Positions 1-8,382 of a stretch of 64,000 nt of DNA are shown one piece after another. The position numbers and the translations under genes are program-made. Numbering within the stretch: position 1 is the stretch's first letter; each line of letters begins with the position of its first letter. Origin of the DNA: JAWVFM01 sp038237625 (GTDB lineage: Bacteria > Actinomycetota > Thermoleophilia > Solirubrobacterales > 70-9). The notes beneath the pieces were generated by a model. That model did no database searches and had not been told where the DNA came from. It saw only the letters and a program-made list of their open reading frames with translations. The stretch is from positions 36,588 to 100,587 of the forward strand of contig JBBRYM010000010.1 of assembly GCA_038237625.1 (NCBI GenBank), written 5' to 3'.

Positions 1-958
1 CGTCGCGGGACAGCTCGACTCGGCGCGAGCCGTGCAGGACGAGCCGCCACGAGCTTTCCGTCTGCTTCGGGTCGATGCCCACCGCCGCCGCGGTCTTATT
101 GATCTGAAAGCCGTTCGGCCCGCTGGACGTCTCGCCGCGAGGCGCGAGGATCGCGAGGCGCCGCAGCGGCCCGCCGACCGACTGGCCCAGGGCGATCACG
201 GCCAGGCCGATCGAGCCGGCGCCGACCGTCGCGAGCAGCCCGCGCCGCGAGAGCGTCGGCGCGGCCGGGCTGAGCGGGGCCGTCGAGTCCTCGCGATGCG
301 GCTCGGGCTTCGTGTGTGCGAGATCCTCGCGGAGGGGGGCGATGACCCCGCGCTCGCGGAACGCACGCAGGGCGACCGGGACCTTCGTGACGAGATGAAG
401 GCCGAGGGCCGCGAGGAAGATGAACGCCCCGTAGTAGTGGGCGGGGACGAACGAGAACTTCCACGGATAGAAGAGCTGGATGTTGAGGATCCCCGTGAAG
501 AAGACGAAGAGGCTTCCGCCCACCAGGAGCGCCAGCGAGAGCCGGTCGATCGAGTGGGCGATGCTGCGAACCGGCGGCCACTCGAACAGCTTCGGCATCG
601 CCGACCAGAGCTTTGCCAGGAGGATCGGGATCGCGGCCACGCCGGCGATCACGTGGAGTCCCTGGGTGAATGCGTATAGCCAGGAAGGCGAGGTCGGCCA
701 GCTGAAGGGAAAGAGGAAGATGTGGATGCTCCCGGGGGTTCCGACGCGGTTCATCCCGAGATCGGGGAAGTAGGCGAGGTGGGAGAGGAAGCCGGTGACG
801 GCGCAGATCACGATCAGCGGCAATAGCGCCGAGCCCAGGAACGACGTGAGCCATGGGCCGCGCAGCGGGCTGCGCCAGAACTCCTTGCGAAACGGCCCCG
901 GCGGAGGATCGCCGAAGCTCGGCGGGCGCAGAGGGAGCCTTGGCGGGCGGACCTTCAC
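1..958 (-). CDS. Membrane-anchored molybdopterin oxidoreductase, sulfite-oxidase type, with N-terminal cytochrome-b-like membrane domain (3' end outside window)
   Basis: The frame is open from a GTG at 958 to the window edge, so at least 319 residues are present and the C-terminus is missing. The N-terminal half has about four to five hydrophobic segments separated by short loops (for example LLPLIVICAVTGFLSHLAYF, and a helix ending ALGLHLVTKV). Conserved His residues there suggest a haem-b-type membrane domain. A twin-arginine-like segment SRRGLLATVGAG follows, and then a soluble domain begins with SSWRLVLHGSRRVELSRD, as in sulfite-oxidase-type molybdopterin domains. The expected role is an electron-transfer molybdoenzyme at the outer membrane face; the substrate cannot be told. 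The GTG overlaps the stop of the upstream lipoprotein gene as GTGA, indicating translational coupling. A molybdenum-cofactor operon lies 5 kb away. The domain call is fairly sure; the missing part holds the cofactor ligands. Confidence 0.8.
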   Translation of the reverse strand, partial: MKVRPPRLPLRPPSFGDPPPGPFRKEFWRSPLRGPWLTSFLGSALLPLIVICAVTGFLSHLAYFPDLGMNRVGTPGSIHIFLFPFSWPTSPSWLYAFTQGLHVIAGVAAIPILLAKLWSAMPKLFEWPPVRSIAHSIDRLSLALLVGGSLFVFFTGILNIQLFYPWKFSFVPAHYYGAFIFLAALGLHLVTKVPVALRAFRERGVIAPLREDLAHTKPEPHREDSTAPLSPAAPTLSRRGLLATVGAGSIGLAVIALGQSVGGPLRRLAILAPRGETSSGPNGFQINKTAAAVGIDPKQTESSWRLVLHGSRRVELSRD

Positions 959-1944
959 CCACTCGCCCCCGGTAGCACCTCGAGCTTCCCGGAATCCACT
1001 CCCGTAACCACGACGTGGCCGCTGCGCGGATCGACCGCCAGCGTGTTCGGCTGGCGCAGCACGGGGTAGCGCGCGACCTCACGCGGCCGAGCGCGGCTGA
1101 CGTCGTAGCCCACCACCACGTTGCGGGCGGTCAGCGAGACCCAAAGCCGGTCGCGCGTCGCATCCAACGCCATCCCGTACGGGGCCCCCGGGACAGCGAG
1201 CCGGGCGATCTGGCGTGGATCCGGCCCCAGCTCGAATTCGAGGATGGCGTTGCCCCCGGTGTCGGCCACCCAGGCCCGCCTGCCGTCTGCGACCACGTGG
1301 GTGGGGCCGATCCCGGCGGGCGTCTCGGCGAGGCGCTCGAGGCTGCGCAGGTCGTAGACGGTGAGGACCCGCTCGGCGACGGCGACCACGGCCAGGTACG
1401 ACCCGGCGGCCGCGACGCCCCCGGGCTGCGTGGGCGCGTCGAGTGTGGTCGCGACCGCGCCGCCCTCGACCACCGAGACGGAGTTGCCGAACTCGTTGCC
1501 GACGAAGATCCGGCCGGCGGCCGCCACGGCATCGTGGGGATGCTCGCCGACCTCAATACGCCGCTCGCCTCCGCCGGGCAGGGACACCTCGACCAGCTGG
1601 TTCGCGTCCTCGGCCGGCACGAGAACCGACCCGCTCGACGGCGCGAGCGCCAGGTGGCGCCCCTTCGACGGCAGTGGCGAGCTCTGCACCACCTTGCCTT
1701 TGGAGAGATCAACCACGCGTAGCTCGTACGGCTCGCGGGTGATCACCGCCGCCAGTCGGGTGCGCGGGTCGACAACGACGCCCTCTGGATCGGTGCCCAC
1801 CCGGAATGTGCGGCCGGCGGGTACGCGTGCCAGAGGAGGGGAGACGGCGGGCTCCGCCGCCGGCGGATAGCCGCCCGACGCGCAACCGGCGACGGAGAGC
1901 GCAAGCGTTGCGGTCGCGCCCACGATCAGGCGGCGCGCGGCCAT
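955..1944 (-). CDS. YncE/YVTN-type beta-propeller lipoprotein
   Basis: A 329-residue protein with a lipoprotein signal peptide: Arg-rich n-region, hydrophobic core, then the lipobox SVAGC, so it should be anchored outside the membrane. The remainder is made of repeated blade-like units such as DPEGVVVDPRTRLAAV, GEHPHDAVAAAGRIFVGN and APYGMALDATRDRLWVSL, typical of the YncE/SMP-30-like seven-bladed propeller family. Such propellers are binding scaffolds or have unknown substrates. The gene is third in a leftward operon: its start overlaps the end of the DUF2064 gene by 19 bp and its stop overlaps the molybdoenzyme GTG. The tight coupling suggests that it assists or partners the exported molybdoenzyme, but that is inference. 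Confidence 0.8.
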   Translation of the reverse strand: MAARRLIVGATATLALSVAGCASGGYPPAAEPAVSPPLARVPAGRTFRVGTDPEGVVVDPRTRLAAVITREPYELRVVDLSKGKVVQSSPLPSKGRHLALAPSSGSVLVPAEDANQLVEVSLPGGGERRIEVGEHPHDAVAAAGRIFVGNEFGNSVSVVEGGAVATTLDAPTQPGGVAAAGSYLAVVAVAERVLTVYDLRSLERLAETPAGIGPTHVVADGRRAWVADTGGNAILEFELGPDPRQIARLAVPGAPYGMALDATRDRLWVSLTARNVVVGYDVSRARPREVARYPVLRQPNTLAVDPRSGHVVVTGVDSGKLEVLPGASG

Positions 1945-2576
1945 CGGGTCGATGCGAAGGCGGCAGCGAAGCGCGATCCAGGGCAGAGCTCGGCGACACG
2001 TGCTGCGGCTCCAATCGTGTCGAAGTCCAGCATCGAATCGAGCTCAACATGGCGAAGGCCGAGCGCGTCGAGCCGGCGGCGCTGCTCGCGGAGGGTCCGC
2101 GCGGAGCTCATCGGCACACCGGCAAACGCGTCCTCGGCCGGTTTGCGAAGGCCGATCGCCCAGTAGCCGCCGTCCTCGGCCGGCCCGAGCACGGCGTCGA
2201 CGCCAGGCCTCGCAAGGCGCGCGATTGCCCGGCGTACCTGTGCTGGCGTGAGCTGCGGGGTGTCCATGCCCACCAGCAATGCCGGTTCCCCGACGTCCGC
2301 GAACGCACCGGCGAGGCGCTCACCGAGGCCACCGGCGCGCTGCGGAACTACCTCGAACCCGGACGGCAGCCACGATCCTCGCCTCCCCTCGAGCGCGAGG
2401 ACGTGGCGGCGCGCGGGTACGGACGCGATTGTGGCCAGCGTGTCAGCCAGCGCGGCTTCGGCGAGAGCCGCCGCCTCGCGCGCCTGCAGCGGCGGGCACA
2501 GCCGCGTTTTGCACCCGCCGGGGATCGGCTCCTTCGCGATGACGATCAGAGCCGTGTCCTCGAGGCCGTCGCTCAT
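1926..2576 (-). CDS. DUF2064 / TIGR04282-type nucleotidyl- or glycosyl-transferase
   Basis: A 216-residue single-domain protein starting MSDGLEDTALIVIAKEPIPG. The motif AKEPIPGGCKTRL near the start, the acidic DTPQLTP and GPAEDGGYWAIGL later are hallmarks of the DUF2064 family, GT-A-fold enzymes related to nucleotidyltransferases. The substrate is not known. The reading frame is open much further upstream, but that part is the shadow of the glycosyltransferase gene. The ATG at 2576 was chosen because it overlaps the upstream stop as ATGA and begins directly at the conserved fold. It is the second gene of the leftward operon, and such a GT2 plus DUF2064 pair is a recurrent pairing in bacteria. 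Confidence 0.85.
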   Translation of the reverse strand: MSDGLEDTALIVIAKEPIPGGCKTRLCPPLQAREAAALAEAALADTLATIASVPARRHVLALEGRRGSWLPSGFEVVPQRAGGLGERLAGAFADVGEPALLVGMDTPQLTPAQVRRAIARLARPGVDAVLGPAEDGGYWAIGLRKPAEDAFAGVPMSSARTLREQRRRLDALGLRHVELDSMLDFDTIGAAARVAELCPGSRFAAAFASTRWPRAA

Positions 2577-3214
2577 CGGAACGCTCGCGCCATGTCGCTG
2601 ACGGTGAGCACGGTCCCGCGGGCAGTCCCTGTGATCTTCGAGCGCCCGACCCGCGGCGCATAGCCGATCTCGACCTCGTCGATCCTCCAGCCAGCGCTCG
2701 CGGCGCGGAGGACCATCTCGAGCGGCCACCCGAAGCGCCGATCGCGGATGCCCAGGTTGATGAGGGCAAGGCGGCGGGCCGCGCGCATCGGCCCGAGGTC
2801 GGTGATGCGCAGCCCGGTCCGGCGGCGAACCTCGAAGGCCAGCGCCCGGTTGGCCACGCGGGCATGAAGCGGCCAGGCTCCGGCCTCGGCGCGCCGGGCG
2901 CCGAGCATCAGGTCGATCGCGCCGCGCTGGACCGGCTCCGTGACTCGCGGCAGCTCGGCAGCGTCGAACGAGCCGTCGCAGTCCATGAAGCAGACGACAG
3001 GTGCTGTTGCGGCGGCGAGTCCTGCCGCACAAGCGGCGCCGAAGCCAGGCCGCGGCTCGTCCACGACCTCAGCGCCCTCGCGAGTCGCGATTTGCGCCGA
3101 GTCGTCCCGCGAGCCGTTGTCGACGACGATCGGATGGAATCCGGCGGGCACTCGGGCGAGGACCCCGCGGATTGCCTCAGCCTCGTCGAGGACGGGGAGG
3201 ATCAGGTCGATCAC
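2573..3214 (-). CDS. Family 2 glycosyltransferase
   Basis: A 213-residue GT-A glycosyltransferase. It opens with the nucleotide-binding strand MIDLILPVLDEAEAI, followed by VVDNGSRDDS (sugar-nucleotide binding Asp) and a DxD-like VCFMDCDGSFD around residues 78-88. It is short and lacks C-terminal membrane helices, resembling the catalytic part of dolichyl-phosphate-mannose-synthase-like enzymes. It probably transfers a sugar from a nucleotide donor to a lipid or small acceptor at the inner membrane face. It is the first gene of the leftward four-gene operon and is divergent, with an 82-bp gap, from the membrane protein at 3297. The substrate is unknown. Confidence 0.88.
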   Translation of the reverse strand: MIDLILPVLDEAEAIRGVLARVPAGFHPIVVDNGSRDDSAQIATREGAEVVDEPRPGFGAACAAGLAAATAPVVCFMDCDGSFDAAELPRVTEPVQRGAIDLMLGARRAEAGAWPLHARVANRALAFEVRRRTGLRITDLGPMRAARRLALINLGIRDRRFGWPLEMVLRAASAGWRIDEVEIGYAPRVGRSKITGTARGTVLTVSDMARAFR

Positions 3215-3296
3215 GCGGGCGACCTTCGCAGGCGCCGCTTACGGTTCGGTTACGCGCTTTCTCAATTCGTAATCAGACCCGGGCAGTCTCCGGGGT

Positions 3297-4628
3297 GTGG
3301 AAGGGCTCTCCCCAGCAGGTTGCCCGGCATCCCTCGGCGCTTTGACGAGCCGGGCGGCCGCCGACCGGACCGCGATCGCGATCTGGGCGGGCCTGATCGT
3401 CGCCACGGCGGCGTGGGGCGCGGCGCTTCTCGCCGGCGGGACAGGTCTCTTCATCGGCGCCCCGCCGCTCTTCGGCCATCTGCGCGTCCACGCGTCGCCG
3501 GGAGTCGTTCTGGCAATCGCAGCCGCTGCGGCGATTGTTTTGGCCGGCCCGTCGCTGGCTCGCCGGCTCAGCTTCCGCCGGCTCCTTCTCGCCACGGCGC
3601 TCGGTGCCGCACTGTGGCCGCTTGCGCTCGCGATGGCGACGGGGGCCGGGACCATCAACCACCCCCTGGAGAACCCGGGCGATTACCTCCCGGTTCTACC
3701 GTTCATCCACTCGCCCGGTCAGTTCCTCTCCACCTTCGTCGATCGCATCGCGACCTACCCGACTCACGTCAAGGGTCATCCGCCCGGCATGGTGCTGATC
3801 CTTTGGGGGCTCGCCAGAGTCGGTCTCGGTGGCACCTGGGCCGCGGCGCTGCTGATCGTCGGCATTGCCTCCACGGCGCCGGTGGCAGCTCTGCTCGCCG
3901 CCCGGTCGGTAAGCGGAGAGGCGCTGTCGCGCCGGGCTGCGCCCTTTCTGGTCCTGACCCCCGCGGCGGTGTGGATCGCCACCTCGGCTGATGCCCTCTA
4001 CATGGGCGTTGGCGCGTGGGCCGTGTCCCTGCTCGTCCTGGCGATCGAAGAGCATCGCCCACACCGCCGTGATGCCCTCGCCCTCGCCGGGGGGGTTGTC
4101 TACGGCGTCACCTGCTTCCTGTCTTTTGGGCTCGTCCTCCTCGGCCTGATCCCGCTCGCCCTCGCCGTACGCCGCCGGCGCCTGCGCCCGCTGGCGCCCG
4201 CGGTTTTGGGCACATTGCTCGTGTTCGCGGCGTTCCTGGCCGCAGGGTACTGGTGGCTCGACGGGTTCTTGGCAACCCGCACCCAGTACTACGACGGAGT
4301 CGCCAGCTCTCGTCCCTACTCGTACTTCTTGTTCGCGGACCTCGGCGCCTTCGCAATCGCGACCGGACCGGCGCTCGCGGTGGCCCTTGGCAGGCTTCGG
4401 GACGGCCGCTTGTGGATCCTCGTTGGCGGCTGCGCGCTTGCGCTCCTGCTCGCCGACGTGAGCGGGATGTCAAAAGCCGAGGTCGAGCGGATCTGGCTGC
4501 CGTTCACACCGTGGATGCTGCTGGCGACCGCGGCGCTCCCCCGGCGTCTTGCCTACCAACGCCGGATGCTGGTGGCGCAGGCAGGCCTTGCGCTCGTGCT
4601 TCAGGTCGTCCTGGTGACCAGCTGGTGA
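3297..4628 (+). CDS. Polytopic membrane protein, GT-C-like candidate
   Basis: A 443-residue protein, GTG start, with roughly ten hydrophobic segments spread over the whole length (IAIWAGLIVATAAWGAALLA, VVLAIAAAAAIVLAG and others) and short charged loops. An extracytoplasmic loop after the second or third helix carries acidic and His residues (NHPLENPGDYL, then TYPTHVKGHPPG). This recalls the acidic first loop of GT-C membrane glycosyltransferases that use lipid-linked sugars, but no diagnostic signature was recognised. The neighbouring genes are a GT2 enzyme (divergent) and a sugar epimerase whose start overlaps this stop as GTGA. A role in envelope sugar transfer is therefore plausible; a transporter remains an alternative. 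Confidence 0.7.
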   Translation: MEGLSPAGCPASLGALTSRAAADRTAIAIWAGLIVATAAWGAALLAGGTGLFIGAPPLFGHLRVHASPGVVLAIAAAAAIVLAGPSLARRLSFRRLLLATALGAALWPLALAMATGAGTINHPLENPGDYLPVLPFIHSPGQFLSTFVDRIATYPTHVKGHPPGMVLILWGLARVGLGGTWAAALLIVGIASTAPVAALLAARSVSGEALSRRAAPFLVLTPAAVWIATSADALYMGVGAWAVSLLVLAIEEHRPHRRDALALAGGVVYGVTCFLSFGLVLLGLIPLALAVRRRRLRPLAPAVLGTLLVFAAFLAAGYWWLDGFLATRTQYYDGVASSRPYSYFLFADLGAFAIATGPALAVALGRLRDGRLWILVGGCALALLLADVSGMSKAEVERIWLPFTPWMLLATAALPRRLAYQRRMLVAQAGLALVLQVVLVTSW

Positions 4629-5689
4629 GCGGCGATCGGAAAGTGCTCGTCACCGGGGGTGCGGGCTTCATCGGCTCGCATGTCGTTGACGCGCTCGTCG
4701 CGGCCGGCAGCGAAGTCCGGGTGCTCGACTCGCTGAGCGACATCGCCCACGCCGGCCTGCCCGCCTACCTGAACCCAGAGGCCGAGTACCTCTGGGGCGA
4801 CGTCGGGGATGCGGATGCGGTGCGCCGCGCAGTACATGGAGTCGATGCCGTCAGCCATCAGGCAGCCATGGTCGGGCTCGGCGTCGACCTCACCGACATG
4901 CCCGCCTATGTCCAGAGCAACTGCCTCGGGACGGCGGTGTTGCTCGCAGCGCTCGGCGAGACGGGTTTCGGCGGAAGGCTGGTGCTCGCGAGCAGCATGG
5001 TCGTCTACGGCGAGGGCCGCTACCGCTGCACCCGTCATGGTGTCGTCGGTCCCGCCCCGCGTCCGATCGAAAGACTCGCCCGGGGCGAGTTCGACCCACA
5101 GTGCCCCGAGTGCGGAGCAGCGCTGGTCGCTGAGGCGGTGCCCGAGTCCGCTCCGGCCGACCCCCGCAACATCTACGCGGCCACCAAGGTTCACCAGGAG
5201 CATCTCTGCTCCGCGTGGGCACGCGAGGGGGAAGGGACCGCGATCGCGCTCCGCTATCACAACGTCTACGGGCCGCGGATGGCGCGCGACACGCCCTATG
5301 CGGGCGTCGCCAGCATATTTCGGAGCTCGCTGGAAGCGGGCCGGCCGCCCGCGGTCTTCGAGGACGGCGCCCAGCTGCGCGACTTCGTCTCCGTCCACGA
5401 CGTTGCCCTCGCCAACGTCCTCGCCCTCGCGGCGCCATCCGGGGTCTCCGGGGCCCTCAACATCGCCTCGGGACGGCCCTGCTCGGTCGGCGAGATGGCC
5501 AGGCGACTGGCGGGGGCACTCGGCGGCCCGGCTCCGTCGATAACTGGGGAGTTCCGCCTCGGCGACGTCCGCCATGTCTTTGCGTCTGCGGACCGCGCCC
5601 GTGCCCAGCTCGGGTTCGAGGCCGCGGTGGACATCGAGGCCGGGATGCGCGAGTTCGCGGTAGCCGCTCTCCGAGACGCGGTTGGCTAA
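4625..5689 (+). CDS. NAD-dependent nucleotide-sugar epimerase, dTDP-L-rhamnose 4-epimerase-like
   Basis: A 354-residue extended short-chain dehydrogenase. The Rossmann motif GGAGFIGSH lies at residues 11-19, and the catalytic YAATK (Tyr about 184) is in place. An insertion between about residues 135 and 165 carries RYRCTRHG and CPECG, a cysteine/histidine pattern remembered from dTDP-L-rhamnose 4-epimerases (EC 5.1.3.25), where it resembles a zinc ribbon. The likely product is a modified 6-deoxyhexose donor for envelope glycans. The frame is open upstream inside the membrane-protein gene. The GTG at 4625 was chosen because it gives the GTGA overlap and starts a few residues before the Rossmann strand. 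Its stop codon overlaps, tail to tail, the stop of moaA. The exact substrate is uncertain. Confidence 0.85.
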   Translation: MSGDRKVLVTGGAGFIGSHVVDALVAAGSEVRVLDSLSDIAHAGLPAYLNPEAEYLWGDVGDADAVRRAVHGVDAVSHQAAMVGLGVDLTDMPAYVQSNCLGTAVLLAALGETGFGGRLVLASSMVVYGEGRYRCTRHGVVGPAPRPIERLARGEFDPQCPECGAALVAEAVPESAPADPRNIYAATKVHQEHLCSAWAREGEGTAIALRYHNVYGPRMARDTPYAGVASIFRSSLEAGRPPAVFEDGAQLRDFVSVHDVALANVLALAAPSGVSGALNIASGRPCSVGEMARRLAGALGGPAPSITGEFRLGDVRHVFASADRARAQLGFEAAVDIEAGMREFAVAALRDAVG

Positions 5690-6696
5690 CCGCCGATCGC
5701 GCTCATCGAGCGCGGCGGCGGGACGAACCCTGGTTCGTTCACGCGGTGCTTCAGCTCCTTGCGCCAGACAGCGTCGCGAATCGTTTGCGCGAGGTCGCCG
5801 TCGTCGGCGCCGCTCCGCAGCGGCTCGCGAAGATCGGTCTCGCGGATCGAGAAAAGACAGGTCCGAAGCTGGCCGTCGGCGGTGAGGCGGATTCGGTTGC
5901 AGTCCGCGCAGAACGGCTCGGAAACCGGGTTGATGAAGCCGATCTCACCACCGCCGTCCGCGAAGCGGTAAACGCGTGCGGTCGCGTGAGCCTCGCGCGG
6001 CAGCGGCTCCAGGGAATGACGTGTCTCGATGAGCGCCCTGATCTCGTCCCCGGTAAGCACTTGGTCGGCGCTCCACGATCGATCGCCATCCAGTGGCATG
6101 AACTCGATGAAGCGCACCTGGTAGCTCTCGCTGCGGGCGAGCTGACAGAAGCGAAAAACCTCGTCTTCGGTGAAGTCGCGCATGGCGACGGCGTTGACCT
6201 TGATCGGCCGCACCCGCTCGTGGGCAGCGATCGCCGCGAGCCCGCGCAGGACCTGCGGCAACGCGTCGCGGCGCGTGATCTCGTGAAAGCGGTCGCGGGC
6301 GAGTGCGTCGACGGAAACGTTCACGCGGTCGATGCCGGCCGCGACGAGCGCATCGGCGTCGCGCTCGAGGAGGTACCCGTTGGTGGTGAGCGACAGGTCG
6401 CGAATGCTCTCGATGCCCCGCAGCATCGCGACCAGCTTTGGAAACCCGCGACGCGCGAGCGGCTCGCCGCCGGTGAGCCGGACGTCGGTGACGCCCAGGC
6501 CCGCCAGGATTCGCACGACGCGGTGGATCTCCTCGAAGCTCAGCACGTCGGCGCGGTCCAGCCACGGCATCCCCTCCGCGGGCATGCAGTAGCGGCAGCG
6601 GAAGTTGCAGCGGTCGGTCACCGAGACCCGAAGGTCGGTGATCGCCCGCCCGTGCGCGTCGACGAGGTCGATTGCTTGGGTCGGCTCGGCGCCCAC
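5686..6696 (-). CDS. moaA: GTP 3',8-cyclase MoaA (molybdenum cofactor biosynthesis)
   Basis: A 336-residue radical SAM enzyme that converts GTP to 3',8-cyclo-dihydro-GTP, the first step of molybdopterin synthesis. The N-terminal cluster motif is CNFRCRYC (CxxxCxxC) and is followed by a GGEP motif (RLTGGEPL). The C-terminal second Fe-S site appears as FCADCNRIRLTADGQLRTCL. The chain ends in Gly-Gly (SAIGG), the tail important for MoaA activity. The GTG at 6696 was taken as start because it follows a purine-rich stretch and matches usual MoaA length; the frame is open further upstream over the mogA gene. It is the last gene of the leftward operon moeA, moaDEC, mogA, moaA. Confidence 0.97.
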   Translation of the reverse strand: MGAEPTQAIDLVDAHGRAITDLRVSVTDRCNFRCRYCMPAEGMPWLDRADVLSFEEIHRVVRILAGLGVTDVRLTGGEPLARRGFPKLVAMLRGIESIRDLSLTTNGYLLERDADALVAAGIDRVNVSVDALARDRFHEITRRDALPQVLRGLAAIAAHERVRPIKVNAVAMRDFTEDEVFRFCQLARSESYQVRFIEFMPLDGDRSWSADQVLTGDEIRALIETRHSLEPLPREAHATARVYRFADGGGEIGFINPVSEPFCADCNRIRLTADGQLRTCLFSIRETDLREPLRSGADDGDLAQTIRDAVWRKELKHRVNEPGFVPPPRSMSAIGG

Positions 6697-6716
6697 CCCC
6701 CGATTCTCGCAGGCGG

Positions 6717-7235
6717 CTATTCCGGGAGCTCGCGTTGCAGCAGGGCAACCGCATGCGGGAGCGCAGCGGCGATGGCCTTCCCGGCCTGCTCGATGGCGGG
6801 CGGGTTTCCGGGGAAGTTGACGATCAGGCTGCGCCCTCGGGCGCCCGCGACACCACGCGAGAGCATCCACTCATCGGTGTGCTCGCGAGAGATGGCGCGC
6901 ATCGCCTCGGCGATGCCGGGAGCTTCGCGTTCGAACGCGTCGCGGGTTGCCTCGGGGGTGAGGTCGTCCGGCGAGAGCCCGGTACCGCCGGTCGTGAGGA
7001 CCAAGTTCGCGCCGCCGCCGCCGCACCACCAACGGAGGCGCTCGGCGATCAGCTCACGCTCATCGGCGATCACCTCCGAGCCCACAATGGTGGCCCCGAG
7101 ACCAAGGGCGAACGCGGCGAGGGCCGGACCGCTGAGGTCCTCGGCGCCGTGCCCGGCCCGCGAGGTGGAGATCGTCAGCACCGCGGCGCGGATCTCGACG
7201 TCGGCGCGCTCGTGAGGCGTCACCGGCGGTTCCAC
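6717..7235 (-). CDS. mogA: Molybdopterin adenylyltransferase, MogA/MoaB family
   Basis: A 172-residue protein of the MoCF-binding fold. The signature LVLTTGGTGLSPDDLTPEAT is the conserved molybdopterin-binding loop, and AAVLTISTSRAGHGAEDLSG is the typical N-terminal strand. MogA-type enzymes adenylylate molybdopterin before molybdate insertion by MoeA. Two GTG starts are possible: 7235 (used here) or 7223, the latter giving a GTGA overlap with the stop of the moaDEC gene. Neither has a clear ribosome-binding site. MogA and MoaB cannot be separated by eye, though bacterial MoaB proteins of this length often do the MogA job when no separate MogA exists. Confidence 0.92.
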   Translation of the reverse strand: MEPPVTPHERADVEIRAAVLTISTSRAGHGAEDLSGPALAAFALGLGATIVGSEVIADERELIAERLRWWCGGGGANLVLTTGGTGLSPDDLTPEATRDAFEREAPGIAEAMRAISREHTDEWMLSRGVAGARGRSLIVNFPGNPPAIEQAGKAIAAALPHAVALLQRELPE

Positions 7236-8371
7236 TCGCCGCTTCGCCCGCCCGACTTGTGGACGAGCTCCAGGGACTCGATCGTCACGCCGCGCTCCAG
7301 CCCCTTGACCATGTCATAGACGGTCAAAGCCGCCACTGCGCACGCGGTCATCGCCTCCATCTCGACGCCGGTGCGGCCGCTGGTTGCCGCCTCGGCCGCG
7401 AGCCGCACGGCGCCGGCGCGGGCGTCAACCTGGCCCTCGACCTCGACATGGTCGAGGGCAAGCGGATGAGCCAGCGGGATCAGCTCCCACGTGCGTTTCG
7501 CGGCCCCGATGCCGGCGATCCGCGCGGTGCCGAGCACGTCGCCCTTCGCCGCCTCGCCGCGATCAACCGCCCGGGCGGTCTGCGGCTCCATGCGGATCAC
7601 GGCCTCGGCACGGGCTCGTCGGGCCGTCACGGGTTTGTCGCTCACGTCGACCATTCGCGCCGTCCCCGCTGCGTCGAGGTGGGTGAGCGACGGGATGGCG
7701 ACCGCGGCCGGCACGGCGCCTTCCACCCAGCGACGCTCACCGCCATCGACCTCCTGCTTCCAGATCGGCGCCTCGGCCTTGATCCGGTCGATCGCCTCGC
7801 GGGCGCCGGCGAAGGCGGCGTCGCGGTGCGCGGCCGAGACCGCCACGACGACGCTCGGCTCGCCGAGCGGCACCATTCCCACGCGATGCTCCGCGCCGGC
7901 GGCCTGCAGGCCATGGGTGGCGATGACCTCGGCAACGATCGCGGCAATCCGCTCCTCCGCCATCTCGCGATAAGCCTCGTAGTCGAGCCGCTCGACCTCA
8001 CGCGTGACGCCGGCAAAGAGCACGATCGCTCCGGCGCCCGGATTCGCGACCGCCCCGGCCAGGCGCTCCACCGAGAGCTCATCGTCGGTTACGCGCGCGA
8101 AGACGCCCTCGGCGGCGCCACCGCTGACCGGGGGCACCAGGGCGAGTTCATCCCCGTCGGCTAGCAGCGAGTCGTCGCTGACGTACTCGCGGTTTCGCGC
8201 GGCACGAACGGGCATCGCCGCCATCACCTCGCCGAGCCCCGGCTCCGACGCGATGACCGCCAGCGCGTCGGCCACAGTTCCTCCGTCGTCGAGGTTGATC
8301 GTCAGTCGCTCACGCCCGCCCCGCTCGCGGAAAACCGCGAAGAGGCGCACCTCGATCTCCATCGGCCGCAT
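7220..8371 (-). CDS. moaDEC: MoaD-MoaE-MoaC fusion: molybdopterin synthase small and large subunits plus cyclic pyranopterin monophosphate synthase
   Basis: A 383-residue protein with three complete molybdopterin-synthesis domains in line. Residues 1-85 are MoaD (ubiquitin-like), ending in VPPVSGG, where the Gly-Gly (84-85) would have to be free to carry the thiocarboxylate. Residues 86 to about 225 are MoaE, with EHRVG (161-165) and the catalytic-Lys loop IKAEAPIWKQE (197-207). Residues about 230-383 are MoaC, with LIPLAHPLALDHVEVE (298-313), GVEMEAMTA (335-343) and the KSGG loop. MoaD-MoaE fusions (MoaX of mycobacteria) are known and are processed after the Gly-Gly; the addition of MoaC is unusual. 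No domain shows a missing key residue. It lies 11 bp after moeA and overlaps mogA. The start could also be the ATG three codons downstream. Confidence 0.95.
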   Translation of the reverse strand: MRPMEIEVRLFAVFRERGGRERLTINLDDGGTVADALAVIASEPGLGEVMAAMPVRAARNREYVSDDSLLADGDELALVPPVSGGAAEGVFARVTDDELSVERLAGAVANPGAGAIVLFAGVTREVERLDYEAYREMAEERIAAIVAEVIATHGLQAAGAEHRVGMVPLGEPSVVVAVSAAHRDAAFAGAREAIDRIKAEAPIWKQEVDGGERRWVEGAVPAAVAIPSLTHLDAAGTARMVDVSDKPVTARRARAEAVIRMEPQTARAVDRGEAAKGDVLGTARIAGIGAAKRTWELIPLAHPLALDHVEVEGQVDARAGAVRLAAEAATSGRTGVEMEAMTACAVAALTVYDMVKGLERGVTIESLELVHKSGGRSGEWNRR

Positions 8372-8382
8372 CGTAGGCCGTG

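Noticed and set aside
5686..5689. Stop codons of the epimerase gene and moaA overlap on opposite strands (also at 24847-24850 and 48657-48660).
   Set aside because: Tail-to-tail overlap of a few bases is common in compact genomes and needs no special explanation.
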